Below, piece after piece: positions 47,085 to 56,431 of a stretch of DNA of 64,000 nucleotides (within the stretch, counting starts at the first letter, position 1; each line of letters starts with the position of its first letter). The notes under the pieces were generated by a model, which saw only the letters and a program-made list of their open reading frames with translations, was not told the DNA's origin and searched no databases. The stretch lies in the NCBI RefSeq assembly GCF_014075995.1, contig NZ_CP055153.1, positions 930,001 to 994,000 on the forward strand, given 5' to 3'. The position numbers were made by a program, and so were the translations under genes. This stretch comes from Adhaeribacter radiodurans. Lineage in GTDB: Bacteria > Bacteroidota > Bacteroidia > Cytophagales > Hymenobacteraceae.

Positions 47085-49451
47085 GTGAGTACTCTTATTA
47101 ATTCGTCTGCCAAAATCAGAAAAGGCTATACTTACAAGCTTATTATATTCTTAATCTCCTTAGCATTTATGCAAATAAATGTTGCAGAAGCTCAAATATC
47201 TATAAAATGGGATAAGGCATTTGGAGGTAGTAATGATGATGTATTGCAATATCAACAGCAAACCAGCGATGGTGGATATATCTTAGGAGGTACTTCTAAT
47301 TCTCCGGTTACAGGAAATAAATCCGCAGATTCGAAAGGGCAAGAAGATTATTGGATAGTAAAAGTAGATGCTAACGGTAGTAAGCAATGGGATAAAACCT
47401 ATGGCGGTAGTAAAAAAGATTATTTTCAATACTTGCAACCAACCAGCGATGGCGGATACATTTTAGGTGGCTATTCTAATTCGCCGGTAAGCGGAGACAA
47501 ATCAGTGGTAGCTTCTGCTGAGTTTGATTATTGGATAGTAAAAGTAGATGCTTTAGGTAATAAGCAATGGGATAAATCGTTTGGCGGTATTTACGATGAT
47601 TTTTTAGTTTCAGTTCAGCAAACCAGCGATAAAGGTTACATATTAGGAGGCACTTCCGGTTCACCTGCCACAGGAAGATTTGGTATGAATAAATTAATCG
47701 GTTCTAAGGGTGAAAAGGACTATTGGGTAGTGAAACTGGATGCAAATGGTAAAAAAGAATGGGACAAAACCATTGGCGGAAAAAGTTTTGACTTCTTACG
47801 AACAGTTAAGCAAACCAATGATAATGGTTATATTTTAGGTGGGTACTCTTATTCGCCTAGTAGCGTTAATAAATCAGGAGCTAATAAAGGATTCGCGGAT
47901 TATTGGATTGTGAAACTAAATTCTCGCGGTTTAATAATGTGGAATAAGACCATTGGCGGTAGCGGTGAAGATGTACTGCAATGCCTAGAATTAACTAAAG
48001 ATGGCGGCTTTATTTTAGGAGGCACCTCTAGTTCGCCGGTAAGTGGCAACAAGACACAGGCCAGTAAAGGCGAAACAGATTATTGGCTGGTTAAAGTAAA
48101 CGAACAAGGACGCGTAGTTTGGGATAAAACGATTGGAGGAAATAATAAAGACAACTTGCGCTCAATTAAGCAAACCAGCGATGGCGGCTTTATTCTGGGA
48201 GGATTTTCCACCTCGGGAGTGAGTGGTAATAAAACCGAGTCTTCTAATAAAGATGTTGATTTTTGGGTAGTAAAAGTAAATAGTTCAGGAGCTGTTACTT
48301 GGGATAAAACGATTGGCGGTAGTAAAGAAGACGGTCTGCAATCAGTACAACAAATTAGCAACGGAGAGTACATATTGGGAGGTTACTCACAGTCTTCGGT
48401 TACCAAAGATCGAACTGCTGCATCTAAAGGAAGTTACGATTTTTGGTTAATAAGTATTGCAGTAAAAGAGGCCTCTGATAATGTCTCGGGTACTTACTCT
48501 TTAACTTCTACTGCTACCGGCGAAGGGACTATAGTTACAAGTTCTAAAACAAACGTATATATAAGTGGCGCGGTAGTTTCGTTAACTGCTAAACCTATGG
48601 CTGGTTACCGTTTTGTAGGTTGGAGCGGCGATGCCAACGGTACTCAAAACCCGCTAACTATAACTATGGACCGTAATAAAAGGATTGCGGCTACTTTTGC
48701 ACCTATTGAAAGTGGTATTTACGAAGCCGAGCAGGCAGGGGTGCATGGGGGAGTAAGAAAAAGTGAACACGAAGGATTTAGTGGCAAAGGGTACGTTGAT
48801 TTTTTGAATGACAATGATGATTTTGTGCAGTGGATTATACCAGGTCTGGAAGCGGCTAATTATGAGCTTTCTTTTCGTTATGCTAATGGTGGAGGCAAGG
48901 ACATTCCGTTAAAGGTTTTTTTAAACGGAAAAATAATAGAGCAAGCCAAAATTTTTAATACTACTAAAAGTTGGTCAAGTTGGTCTTACACAACAGTTAA
49001 AACTACTTTAAAAGCAGGAATAAATATTATTCGGGTTAAATCAGTTGGTAAAGGAGGACCAAACATGGACCTTTTACGCTTAACCACTTCAACCAACGGT
49101 CCGGTAAATATAGCTACAGCAAATAGTTTAGCCCTGGAGCAGAAAAAGCAAATTATAGAACAAAAAAATAAAAGTATAGCCTCAAATGCTTTATCTACTG
49201 AATGGAAAGCTTCTCCTAATCCATTTAACGCAAGCATTACCTTTAACTTACAATTTTCTCAAGATGAAGAATATGAGTTAAATATTTATGATCTGAATGG
49301 GAATGGTATAAAAGCCTTTGCGCCAGGTGCAGTTAAAGCCGATAACATTGTTCGTTTAGTTTGGGAGGCAACATCGGTTAAAAGCGGCATATACGTAGCT
49401 AAGCTTAAAACCCAAAGTGGAGTACAGACACTCAGAATTTTTAAAAACTAA
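47085..49451 (+). CDS. T9SS cargo protein: seven propeller-like repeats, InlB-like repeat, CBM6, sorting tail
   Basis: This 788-residue protein starts with GTG 47085 and a signal peptide (cleavage near VAEAQ). Residues about 42-465 contain seven repeats of about 60 residues, each of the form WDKTIGG...D.L...QTSDGGYILGG then DYWIVKV; seven such units suggest a beta-propeller. A divergent InlB-type repeat follows (about 470-545; GYRFVGWSGDANGTQNPLTI), then a CBM6-like carbohydrate-binding domain (about 550-675; IYEAEQAGVHGG; MDLLRL). The end is a T9SS type A sorting domain (SPNPFNASITFNL...GIYVAKLKTQSG). It is probably exported and anchored or released at the surface, binding glycan. Confidence 0.9.
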   Translation: MSTLINSSAKIRKGYTYKLIIFLISLAFMQINVAEAQISIKWDKAFGGSNDDVLQYQQQTSDGGYILGGTSNSPVTGNKSADSKGQEDYWIVKVDANGSKQWDKTYGGSKKDYFQYLQPTSDGGYILGGYSNSPVSGDKSVVASAEFDYWIVKVDALGNKQWDKSFGGIYDDFLVSVQQTSDKGYILGGTSGSPATGRFGMNKLIGSKGEKDYWVVKLDANGKKEWDKTIGGKSFDFLRTVKQTNDNGYILGGYSYSPSSVNKSGANKGFADYWIVKLNSRGLIMWNKTIGGSGEDVLQCLELTKDGGFILGGTSSSPVSGNKTQASKGETDYWLVKVNEQGRVVWDKTIGGNNKDNLRSIKQTSDGGFILGGFSTSGVSGNKTESSNKDVDFWVVKVNSSGAVTWDKTIGGSKEDGLQSVQQISNGEYILGGYSQSSVTKDRTAASKGSYDFWLISIAVKEASDNVSGTYSLTSTATGEGTIVTSSKTNVYISGAVVSLTAKPMAGYRFVGWSGDANGTQNPLTITMDRNKRIAATFAPIESGIYEAEQAGVHGGVRKSEHEGFSGKGYVDFLNDNDDFVQWIIPGLEAANYELSFRYANGGGKDIPLKVFLNGKIIEQAKIFNTTKSWSSWSYTTVKTTLKAGINIIRVKSVGKGGPNMDLLRLTTSTNGPVNIATANSLALEQKKQIIEQKNKSIASNALSTEWKASPNPFNASITFNLQFSQDEEYELNIYDLNGNGIKAFAPGAVKADNIVRLVWEATSVKSGIYVAKLKTQSGVQTLRIFKN

Positions 49452-49467
49452 ATTAGAGTCTTCAATA

Positions 49468-49534
49468 ATTACAATAAAAGCAGAAACAAGAAAGCTACCA
49501 ATATTGACTTTCTTGTTTCTGCTTTTATTGTAAT
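49468..49534 (+). terminator. Terminator with 27-bp stem
   Basis: ATTACAATAAAAGCAGAAAC opens the left arm (49468-49494), an exact complement of 49508-49534. It follows the T9SS propeller gene's stop by 16 bases. Confidence 0.95.
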
Positions 49535-49930
49535 AACCTGTTAATATAATGTGAGCCAAACCTTTAAACACTAGTTGCTGATTCTCTATTTAGCTAGAAA
49601 GTTAGTAACTAATATTTAAAAGTATAAACAAATAACCATTAAAAGCCGAATGGATGTTTGAGCTATCTTTATTTGAAATTTATATTAGGTTGTTTAGTAC
49701 ACCATATTTCTTAAACAAGTAGGATCTACCAATAAAATAGGAGATTGTTTATTCAAGAATTGATAAATAAAAGTCTTAAAAGTTAAGCATTCATTCGGAT
49801 AGGTATAACTAGATTAAGCCTTTTTATTAAAGACTTAAGAGCATTTGCTAATTATGTAAGTTTAAATATTAATAAAAGCTTATAATATTTCTGAATAGAA
49901 AAAGCTGTAACTCCTTATCTATTCGTAAGT
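49535..49930. other. Gene-free gap between convergent genes
   Basis: 396 AT-rich bases lying between two separate terminators. I see no gene. Confidence 0.5.
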
Positions 49931-49986
49931 TGACTTAAATAAAAAAAGGAACTATAAGTAATATAGCTCCTTTTTTATTTAAGTCA
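49931..49986 (-). terminator. Near-perfect palindromic terminator
   Basis: A 24-25-base arm with one bulge and one mismatch (left begins TGACTTAAATAAAAAAAGGA) pairs with 49962-49986 across five bases. It begins eight bases after the stop of the malectin/T9SS gene on the minus strand. Confidence 0.9.
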
Positions 49987-49994
49987 GGGTTCTT

Positions 49995-52900
49995 TTATTG
50001 TATTAATAATTTGGCCTGAGCTTTTGTATTTGCGCTTTCTGCATTAAGTATATACAAACCAGCTGGTAAGTTTACCGAACTTGATAAGTCTACCTGGGCT
50101 GCACCAACTGCATTTGTAGTTACCTGACGAGTATGGAACAGACGACCCATAGCATCTTGCACTGTTAAGTTAACTTCTTGCTTAGCCGCGAAACCGGTTA
50201 AAACTACATCTACCTGACTACCCGTTGTACTCGGGTTCGGATAAATAGTTAAGGCCGCCGCATTAGTGTTATCAGTAATAATTTGGTCAGAAACAGCAGT
50301 AACAGTGGCTGCATTCGCTTTGTAAATCTCCATAGCTGCAATAGCTACCCGGTTTGCAGTTGGCGTATACTTAATAGATAAAGCACCGTCTTTTACTACA
50401 ACTTCAAAATCCTTTACCAACGCTGACCGGTAACCCACTTCCCGGTAAATATCGAAGCCACTTTGCCGCAGTTCATTCTCAATGGTAGTGCTAAACACCC
50501 TGGAACCAACTGGTCCGTTAAAGAAGTTTTCTACAAAGTGCATCCGGATCCAATAAGTTCCGTTAGTTAATGGTACTTGATAACTGGTTATAGCTAAATT
50601 ATTAGCAGCAGAAAGGTAAGATTGATACAAAACATCCTGATCAGTTGCCGCAATCGGACCTGCTACTACCTGCTTATCTAATTTGATTGAGCCTTGGCGA
50701 TAGGCTTTATCTGCTTCCCAAGTGGTACCATTAATTGTCATACCCGCATCAGCCGCCCCCTTAATACGTTTTACAATTGCTAAATTAAAGCTGGCATCGT
50801 TAGCTACGCCATAGACTGGAATACGTAACGGAGTACCTGTGCCGTTGTAGTGTACTAATAATGCAGCATTTTTAAGTCCTCTGCTAGTAGGTTTAAAAGT
50901 AACATTTATGGTAGTCGAACCTTTAGCTGCTACGATTGCCGTAGCTGGCGGATCAGCACTAAATTCACTTAAGTTTGGCCCCACAACCTCTACAGCATTA
51001 ATGGTTACATTACTTGCAGACTGGTTAGTTAACTTAACCGACATAGATTTGTTTGTTCCAGCTAATAAAGAACCTATAGATAGGGAAGAAGGAGTTGGAA
51101 CAAATGCTGGAACATCAGCCGTGCCATTTGCTAAACGAACATTACTTAAAATGTAAACATTATCCTGGTAGTCGTAATTAGTAGAAGGGGTACCAAGATA
51201 ATCTGTACCAAAAATATAAGTATTAGGAATAACGTTGCCGTTATTATCAAGAGCCTTCCAAAAACGCATCCCTAGTCTTTGTTCAAAATTTTTGGTTCTG
51301 TCAGAATAAGAATTCGCTACAATAAAACCAAAATTACCGGTGGTATTAATGGTAGCAGTTGCTAATGCATTTGATTTTGCTTTGCGGGGTAATAAAGATT
51401 GTGCATCTATAGGTTCTTGAAAGAATAAAGTTTTAATAGTACTCGGGGTTGTTTTATCGTACCATTGAATCTTTTCTCCTTGGGCACAGCAGCCATGGTA
51501 AGAGCCCAATAGTGAAAGGGATACTGGTATACTAGGATCAACCTGGGCGAAGTAATCAGCGGCTACTTCGCTAGAGTTAGGAACAAGAGTTCGACCATCT
51601 ATATCCCCATCATTGTGTCCATAGCCCGTTTTCGTTGTAAAGCCAAAAGCATCAATAATTTGTTGAGCCGAAGGTTCATTTACGCCTTCCCCTTTGTATT
51701 GATATAAGCCCCGAAGCGTTACTTCTTTTTCAGGCGCAAGATTATCATTAGAAGATATAGTCAGCCTATCGGTTAAAACAACTACTTTATTCCCTAGGTC
51801 TTTAGCAGTAAACTGAATTCCTAATTCAGCGGAAGCGCCACTTGCTAAAGTAAGCGGTAATTTTGCTGGATCATACGCAACACCATTAAGGGTGTCTAAC
51901 TTCCAGGCACTTGGGTTAGAAAGGGCAAAACCAGTAATTACTAAATTCTCAGTACCCTTGTTGCTTATTTTTAATTTTACCCGGTTATGGTTTGCATTAT
52001 AGGGAGTAACTTCTGGACTTGTTCTCCGCCAAGGAATTTGAATAGTAGAAAAAGTTAACTGATCATAGGCTGGAAGCTTATCGGGATTTTCTAATAACAA
52101 GTAAGCATTACTGCTTAATGGGTTAGGCGTTGTTAAAGATTTAACCCCGAAATTATCGAAAGTATAAGTAACAGGAGAAGTTGCGTTACGGTGAGAAGTA
52201 AATATTCCGGCGTAGGCAGTGCTACTGGTAAGCCCCATACTGGCAATACTTAAAGATTTAGTTGTATAAGTAGCGCCAACATTCAGGTAAGTATTACCAT
52301 CTGTGGAGTAGAAACCTTCTACGGTGTTAGATGCGGAACTAATGACTAACCGCAAGCGTACCGTTTGGGTATTAAGGTTACTAATTACGTTGGTAATCCG
52401 TTGATCAGTAGAGTTACTAACATCGTTAAACTCTCTGCGCATTTCAATTTGATTGGCTGTTGCAACTAACTTAACAAAAGTTTTATCACTAAGTCCAAAC
52501 CATAAACCGCCTTGTTCAAAATTAGATCCTTTAAAAGGATTAACTATGGTTACATCTATTTGAAGTTTATTTTTGCTATCTACCCTTACTCCTAAAGAGT
52601 TAATCTGATTATTAGTGGTGGTGGAAGCTATTCCTTTAGAACTGACAATCTTTAACGTACCAGAGCTAACAGTTAGCTTAGATTTATCATATCCGGGAAT
52701 ACTGGCATTACTAGGGGTGCCATCAGCAGGATTGCGAGCGCCCGAGTAAGTGTCTACCATAGTAAATCCGGTACCTGAACCATTCTTGTCGGTAATAGAA
52801 TTGGCTACACTGCTATTAAAAGTTAAAGAGAAAGGTAAAGTTGCACTTAACTGATTACAAGGTAAAGTACTTATGGGACTACAAGGAGCATCTGCTAAAA

Positions 52901-53012
52901 CTAATTTTTTGGCAAACACAGTATTGTTAATAGTTAAGAGAGAGATGATCAGGCCAAGAACCTGCCATTTCCTTCGGTGAGCTATTGGGGTAATAGTATA
53001 ATTCTTTTTCAT
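49995..53012 (-). CDS. T9SS cargo protein with choice-of-anchor D and malectin-like domains
   Basis: This 1005-residue protein has a signal peptide (cleavage near TVFAK). An N-terminal concanavalin-like sandwich (about 60-290; GGLWFGLSDKTFVKL, TYTFDNFGVKSL) is followed by ASPM/SPD-2/Hydin-type (choice-of-anchor D) beta domains (about 330-430 and 645-730; SIGSLLAGTNKSMSVKLTNQ) and a malectin-like carbohydrate-binding domain (about 745-900; YWIRMHFVENFFNG). It ends with a T9SS type A sorting domain (LTIYPNPSTTGSQVDVVLTG; LPAGLYILNAES). It is likely a large surface adhesin or glycan binder. It stands alone, with 425 bases of gap upstream. Confidence 0.9.
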   Translation of the reverse strand: MKKNYTITPIAHRRKWQVLGLIISLLTINNTVFAKKLVLADAPCSPISTLPCNQLSATLPFSLTFNSSVANSITDKNGSGTGFTMVDTYSGARNPADGTPSNASIPGYDKSKLTVSSGTLKIVSSKGIASTTTNNQINSLGVRVDSKNKLQIDVTIVNPFKGSNFEQGGLWFGLSDKTFVKLVATANQIEMRREFNDVSNSTDQRITNVISNLNTQTVRLRLVISSASNTVEGFYSTDGNTYLNVGATYTTKSLSIASMGLTSSTAYAGIFTSHRNATSPVTYTFDNFGVKSLTTPNPLSSNAYLLLENPDKLPAYDQLTFSTIQIPWRRTSPEVTPYNANHNRVKLKISNKGTENLVITGFALSNPSAWKLDTLNGVAYDPAKLPLTLASGASAELGIQFTAKDLGNKVVVLTDRLTISSNDNLAPEKEVTLRGLYQYKGEGVNEPSAQQIIDAFGFTTKTGYGHNDGDIDGRTLVPNSSEVAADYFAQVDPSIPVSLSLLGSYHGCCAQGEKIQWYDKTTPSTIKTLFFQEPIDAQSLLPRKAKSNALATATINTTGNFGFIVANSYSDRTKNFEQRLGMRFWKALDNNGNVIPNTYIFGTDYLGTPSTNYDYQDNVYILSNVRLANGTADVPAFVPTPSSLSIGSLLAGTNKSMSVKLTNQSASNVTINAVEVVGPNLSEFSADPPATAIVAAKGSTTINVTFKPTSRGLKNAALLVHYNGTGTPLRIPVYGVANDASFNLAIVKRIKGAADAGMTINGTTWEADKAYRQGSIKLDKQVVAGPIAATDQDVLYQSYLSAANNLAITSYQVPLTNGTYWIRMHFVENFFNGPVGSRVFSTTIENELRQSGFDIYREVGYRSALVKDFEVVVKDGALSIKYTPTANRVAIAAMEIYKANAATVTAVSDQIITDNTNAAALTIYPNPSTTGSQVDVVLTGFAAKQEVNLTVQDAMGRLFHTRQVTTNAVGAAQVDLSSSVNLPAGLYILNAESANTKAQAKLLIQ

Positions 53013-53437
53013 AAGGACTAAAATTTGTAATTGGTATTCAAAATTGGTTTTTAAAAGTAAACAGTTGAATTATTTCGGAGTTTTATTAATGTTTATCAAA
53101 GATGGAATGTTTATGAGAAGAGCAATACGCAAGTTTATAGTTTAAAATAACGGTGAATTATTGTTTAAAGTTACAAATAAACTTATAGAAAACCTGCTAT
53201 GTATGGTTTATAATATAAGCTATTGTTCAAGTTTATATAATTAAAATCTAACTACTTACAAGCTTACAAAATTGTGCTACAGTATTTAACTCTTAACTGA
53301 AGTTATAGTAGATAATGAATTATTATTTTCCTCAACTATTATACCATTCTTATAAATATATAGGAAATAACTAATAAACATGACTTTTTTCAACTATTTT
53401 TTGATTAAAAAGATTGTTCACAAGAAATTAGGCAGGT
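53013..53437. other. Gene-free AT-rich gap
   Basis: 425 bases between two minus-strand T9SS genes. It should contain the promoter of the 49995-53012 gene. No hairpin or gene is obvious. Confidence 0.45.
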
Positions 53438-55666
53438 TTATTCAATAAGCAATTTGGCTTGAACTTTACTTAAAGGAAAATTAATTGTTACCAAATATAA
53501 ACCCTTAGATAGTTGAGGAAAAGGAGTGAGTTCTGCATTTATAATACCTTCTTGGTTTGTTTTCACTTGCTGGGTATATACCCGACGGCCAACCATATCT
53601 TGCATCGTTATTGTTAACAACATTTTTGGGGTTAGACCTGATACAAACATCTTAATTTTACCTCCAGTTGAGCTAGGATTAGGAAATAACTTTACTATTG
53701 ATTTTTCTTTTTTCCATTCAGGTTGAACGCCGGTGGTATTATTAGGAACTATAATAACGTAATAATTAGAATTAACCCCTGCAGCCGGCGTAGCCATATT
53801 CCCTGACAATATTACTTTTCCGGCCGGAAACGATTTACTATATAATTGGTAGGTGTCATCAATGGGGTTAGTAGTAGAAATTGTATCGGGTAGTTTTTGC
53901 CATTCGTTTAACCAAGCCGGCAAAACAGTAGCTTTAGAATCATAGGCGATATATAAAGTTGAACCTTTAGTTATGTCAAAAGAAAAAACCTCTTGTTCGG
54001 ATAGGGATTTATCTTTATCAGGGGTTTTAATAAAAAGAGAATGATTCAAATCATCCGGTAAGCTTTTAATTTGATAGGTTTGATCGGTGTAAATAGTGGT
54101 ACCTACAACTAATTCGCCAAAACTGTAAACTCCACCCGTATTACTTTTAAGATTTTGAATCAGAGATTGCGTTGGAGGCAGAACCGGGGAACTTTTAAAG
54201 GTAATATTAGTCCGTGAACCACCACTATAATAAATACAGTTGTTTAGTAAAGCGGCCACGCCCGAAAAACGAGCTTTGGGTAAAGGTGCTAAATTTCCCC
54301 AGGTATTGGTGTTAGGATTATAAGCCGATACCAAATTACTTTGCCCGCTGCTATGCACTGTTTCACCGGCTAAAACTAAAATTTGATTCCCGGCAACTAG
54401 CACAGCCGAACTAATATGGCCCCGCCCTGAACTACCAGCGGGAACCTGCAGATCTGCTTTTTCAGTCCATTGATTAGTAACCGGATCATACGCGTGTACT
54501 TTCTTTTGAGTAATTAAATTTTTATCGTGGCCCGTCTGACCACCTATATAATAAATCTTTCCTTCGTACACCGCCGAGCCAGCGTGTTGCCGAGGGTTAG
54601 GTAAGGGAGCCAGAAGTTTCCAGCCGGCAGATTGGTCATCTAAATTTAGAGCGTAATGATTATTAAGATCCACTGTACGCGCTTGATTGGTGCCACCAAT
54701 ATGATGCAGCCATCCATTTACGTATTCCAATTGTCCGGCGGCAACTACAATTGGTAAGTCTAGTAAACGTTCATAACGATTTTCGGCTACTATGTATTTC
54801 CAGACCTCTTTGGTGCCAAATATTTGTCCGGTACCTGCTAAATTAGAAGTATAACCTCCCGCAAAATATATATCTGTGCCGTCGGTGGTTATGCCTGTAT
54901 GCGTTACCCCGCCGTATTTGGTACCGTTCATGGGAGGCAAAGGAGCCAGAGCCGTCCATTTATTTAGGTTTGGATCATAAACATAAGCGCGGCTGGTGGG
55001 CGTGAAACCAGATTTCTGACTATCAAAACCACCAAAATTATAAAGTTTGTTATTAACTGTTTCGCCTTGTGCTTCATTTACAACGTACGGCTGACTAGCG
55101 GCAGTTTCCCATATAAACGATGACTGCAGGGGCACTGCGTTTAATAACTCAACTTTAATATCTACGGATGTTTCACTGAAAAGTCCGGTAGCATCTGTAA
55201 CTTTTACAATTAAAGAATATTGAGACTGAGTATGATAATTAAGTTTTTTTGAAATTTTTAAAGTCCCCGATACACTATCAAGTAAGAATGTTGTATTGGT
55301 ATTACCTGCCTGAATAGAATAAATGAGAGCATCGCCATCGGGATCTGTTGCTTGAATAGTATCTAGGATGGTTTCAATAGAAGCATTTTCTGGAATGTTT
55401 AAATTATAGTTCCCAGCAAAACTTGGTCCCGCAACAAAATTAATCTTTCTTGAAAACCAACTTTTTTCATGATGCAGTACACCATTCTTCGATTTGTTAA
55501 TAAAATCTGGATTGAAGGTAGGGCATAAAAATTCTAAACTTTCACTACTGTATTTATTAGCGGCAAAACCTTGAAAATAAAGCCCCAAGCCAAAAGCAAA
55601 ACAGATAAAGTACTTAGCATTCATAAGCATTGAGCGGAAAAGGAGAGTAGCAATTTTTAATATCAT
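53438..55666 (-). CDS. T9SS cargo protein with cadherin-like domain and Kelch repeats
   Basis: This 742-residue protein (or 728 from the ATG at 55624, which begins the signal peptide MNAKYFICFAFGLGLYFQGF and is the likelier start) has a cadherin-like repeat at about 90-175 (IQATDPDGDALIYSIQAG; LIVKVTDATG). Kelch repeats follow (about 200-500): YNFGGFDSQK, IYFAGGYTSN, LHHIGGTNQ, IYYIGGQTGH, ILVLAGETVH and IYYSGGSRTN, giving six blades. A T9SS type A tail ends the protein (LFPNPSSTGGKIKMFVSG; LSKGLYLVTINF). Its tail is close to that of the next gene downstream. Role: surface binding protein, partner unknown. Confidence 0.9.
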   Translation of the reverse strand: MILKIATLLFRSMLMNAKYFICFAFGLGLYFQGFAANKYSSESLEFLCPTFNPDFINKSKNGVLHHEKSWFSRKINFVAGPSFAGNYNLNIPENASIETILDTIQATDPDGDALIYSIQAGNTNTTFLLDSVSGTLKISKKLNYHTQSQYSLIVKVTDATGLFSETSVDIKVELLNAVPLQSSFIWETAASQPYVVNEAQGETVNNKLYNFGGFDSQKSGFTPTSRAYVYDPNLNKWTALAPLPPMNGTKYGGVTHTGITTDGTDIYFAGGYTSNLAGTGQIFGTKEVWKYIVAENRYERLLDLPIVVAAGQLEYVNGWLHHIGGTNQARTVDLNNHYALNLDDQSAGWKLLAPLPNPRQHAGSAVYEGKIYYIGGQTGHDKNLITQKKVHAYDPVTNQWTEKADLQVPAGSSGRGHISSAVLVAGNQILVLAGETVHSSGQSNLVSAYNPNTNTWGNLAPLPKARFSGVAALLNNCIYYSGGSRTNITFKSSPVLPPTQSLIQNLKSNTGGVYSFGELVVGTTIYTDQTYQIKSLPDDLNHSLFIKTPDKDKSLSEQEVFSFDITKGSTLYIAYDSKATVLPAWLNEWQKLPDTISTTNPIDDTYQLYSKSFPAGKVILSGNMATPAAGVNSNYYVIIVPNNTTGVQPEWKKEKSIVKLFPNPSSTGGKIKMFVSGLTPKMLLTITMQDMVGRRVYTQQVKTNQEGIINAELTPFPQLSKGLYLVTINFPLSKVQAKLLIE

Positions 55667-56366
55667 TGGGTATTTTGCTTTTATTCAAGCCCCCTACTAA
55701 GAGATCAGCTAACGGCTTTTGGGTAGGTACAGCATCCAGCGGTGAGTTTATTAGTACAAGTTATACTTGTTTGAAAGTCCAATCATTAAATAAACAGTAT
55801 TTAGGCCTCTTTGGTTAATTAAGATTACATTGCTTTGAATCAATCTCTAATTTTTGAAAAAAGTAAGATTTAGTAAAAAACAGAAATTAGGCTCAAGTTA
55901 CTCTCATAAAATTTAGGATATACTACTATTAAATAAGAAGTACGCGTTTATTCAGGAACTAAATTGGTGTAAATAGCAATTCCTGTTCATTAAGAAAATC
56001 GAAGGCGCAAATCTGTTTTAATTTTAATACAACTTTTATTTTAATCCAGTGGGTTGCAATTCATATTTACCTATTTACGGCTTTTATAACTTAGCGGTTC
56101 CTTTTATAAATACTGGAAATTACTTTTACTTAATATTTCTATAAAATTAGTCACAGTATATATTTTGATAATTGTTCACCAGAATAGTATTAGTAAAACA
56201 GTGAGCAATTAACAGGAGTAACTACTTGATAAGTAATAATATTATTGAAGTTGATCAATACATAAGTAAATATTCTACTGTACCCAATTTGTAATAAGAA
56301 TAAAGAGTAAATATTTCCATTCCAGTATATTGGTTTTCTTGTTTAAAGTTTTAACTATCTTAAATC
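55667..56366. other. 700-base AT-rich gap
   Basis: No gene is visible between the Kelch/T9SS gene and the terminator of the dehydratase gene. It should contain the Kelch gene's promoter. Confidence 0.45.
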
Positions 56367-56420
56367 TACTAAATAAAAAAGGAGCCATTCTAATTAGAAT
56401 GGCTCCTTTTTTATTTAGTA
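56367..56420 (-). terminator. 54-bp perfect palindrome, terminator of dehydratase gene
   Basis: The arms 56367-56393 and 56394-56420 are exact reverse complements with no spacer; the left arm begins TACTAAATAAAAAAGGAGCC. It begins 11 bases after the dehydratase stop at 56432, with T-runs for both strands. Confidence 0.95.
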
Positions 56421-56431
56421 CTAGCTTTTTA

